Source: ATZT02 sp038124905 (GTDB lineage Bacteria > Actinomycetota > Actinomycetes > S36-B12 > UBA5976). From it: a stretch of DNA of 23,310 bases. The notes beneath the pieces were generated by a model that saw only the letters and a program-made list of their open reading frames with translations, ran no database searches and had not been told where the DNA came from. The number at the start of each line of letters is the position of its first letter. Position 1 is the stretch's first letter. Of this stretch, positions 22,745 through 23,310 are shown one piece after another. The stretch is from NCBI GenBank assembly GCA_038124905.1, contig JAYPCW010000017.1, positions 1 to 23,310 of the forward strand. Direction: 5' to 3'. Position numbers and translations under genes: made by a program.

Positions 22745-23310
22745 GAACTCTTCCCATCTGGCACTTCAACTTCGCCAACGATTTCGCAAATTTCCTCTAA
22801 CTCTATCGCCCCTACCCTTACTACGCGTATTTTTTCGCCAGTTAAGTCCAAAATTGTTGAAGGCTGATTTATTGGACTTTTTCCAGAATCAAGATAAATC
22901 GAGACCACATCTTGGAACTGATCGATGGCAGCTTCCACTGTGGTTGCTGGTTGCTGCTCAATTTTGTTTGCGCTGGCGACCGCCATCGGCCCTACCAAAT
23001 TTAATAACTCGATCGCCACAGGATGCATTGGCATTCTTATTGCAATCGTTCCGTTTGTGTCTCCTAAATCCCAATTCAAAGTTGGCTGTTGCTTTACAAT
23101 CAAAGTAAGTGCACCTGGCCAAAAACACTGCACTAAATCATTTATTCTTTTATCAACTTTTAGTGCCAAAGCAGGCAATGCATTTGGACTTCCGATTAGC
23201 ACCGGGGTTGGCATCGCTCCCTGCCTACCTTTAGCTTTAAGTAATCTTTCGATTCCTTGATGGTTGAAGGCATCGGTACCTAATCCATAAACCGTATCGG
23301 TTGGCAGTAC
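22741..23310 (-). CDS. Threonylcarbamoyl-AMP synthase (TsaC/Sua5 family), start beyond right edge
   Basis: This enzyme makes threonylcarbamoyl-AMP from threonine, bicarbonate and ATP for the t6A modification at tRNA position 37. 189 residues are visible; the N-terminus lies past 23310. The first visible residues (VLPTDTVYGLG) are the YrdC active-site motif, so few residues are missing. KAKGRQ follows, then the family motif ASAN near the C-terminal side. The protein ends soon after the YrdC domain, so it lacks the extra C-terminal Sua5 domain. The usual SxN-SG continuation reads SANKIEQQPATT here, a mild divergence. In other actinobacteria this gene follows prmC; that gene would lie just outside the window. 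Confidence 0.93.
   Translation of the reverse strand, partial: VLPTDTVYGLGTDAFNHQGIERLLKAKGRQGAMPTPVLIGSPNALPALALKVDKRINDLVQCFWPGALTLIVKQQPTLNWDLGDTNGTIAIRMPMHPVAIELLNLVGPMAVASANKIEQQPATTVEAAIDQFQDVVSIYLDSGKSPINQPSTILDLTGEKIRVVRVGAIELEEICEIVGEVEVPDGKSS

Noticed and set aside
22569..23108. 179-codon open frame on the plus strand
   Set aside because: It is antisense across the tsaC-glyA junction, both of which are clearly real genes; its Leu/Arg/Pro-rich protein has no recognisable domain.
1..23310. CRISPR arrays, insertion sequences, tRNA/rRNA genes, phage genes, defence systems or biosynthetic clusters
   Set aside because: Searched by eye on both strands: coding is nearly continuous with recognised housekeeping genes, no gap exceeds 80 bases, and no direct-repeat series, transposase motifs or cloverleaf pattern was seen.

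Overview
This window is a compact stretch of bacterial chromosome made almost entirely of housekeeping genes. The gene order (cysteine desulfurase-mnmA-ligA-gatC-gatA-gatB, and tsaC/sua5-glyA-wecA-atpI-atpBEFHAGDC with a PduO-type adenosyltransferase and murA nearby) is typical of Actinobacteria. The base composition is low for that phylum (about 40-45% G+C in the lines I counted by eye). Genes are separated by 0-80 bases, many stop and start codons overlap, and there are no mobile elements or RNA genes. Together this suggests a streamlined planktonic actinobacterium, for example the freshwater acI lineage (Nanopelagicales). That placement is inference; no rRNA is present to confirm it.

Layout. 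Bases 1-10752 form one leftward (minus-strand) block. In transcription order it holds a small actinobacterial Cys/His protein, an alpha/beta hydrolase, a thioredoxin-TPR protein, a cysteine desulfurase, mnmA, ligA, gatC, gatA, gatB and the first part of ilvD, which runs off the left edge. Bases 10778-11104 hold a small rightward membrane-anchored protein gene. Bases 11101-11673 hold a leftward PduO-type adenosyltransferase gene, and 11732-12991 a rightward murA. Bases 12988-23310 form a second leftward block: tsaC/sua5 (its start lies beyond the right edge), glyA, a WecA-type phosphotransferase, an AtpI-like protein and the full F1Fo ATP synthase operon atpB-E-F-H-A-G-D-C.

How the genes work together. 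The cysteine desulfurase can supply sulfur to MnmA for 2-thiouridine at tRNA position 34. TsaC makes the threonylcarbamoyl-AMP used for t6A at tRNA position 37. GatCAB makes Gln-tRNA and/or Asn-tRNA by transamidation. LigA seals DNA nicks. IlvD belongs to branched-chain amino acid synthesis and GlyA to one-carbon metabolism. MurA and WecA draw on UDP-GlcNAc for the cell envelope. The atp operon encodes the ATP synthase.

I did not find a convincing undescribed system. The observations most worth a second look are: an Asp in place of the catalytic Cys in MurA; two tail-to-tail gene pairs sharing 4 bases; a pair of divergent genes with only 25 bases between their starts, both encoding small proteins of unknown function; a cluster of TTG/GTG starts; likely leaderless promoters; and a hairpin plus purine-only leader in front of atpE. 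No gene-free stretch exceeds 80 bases.
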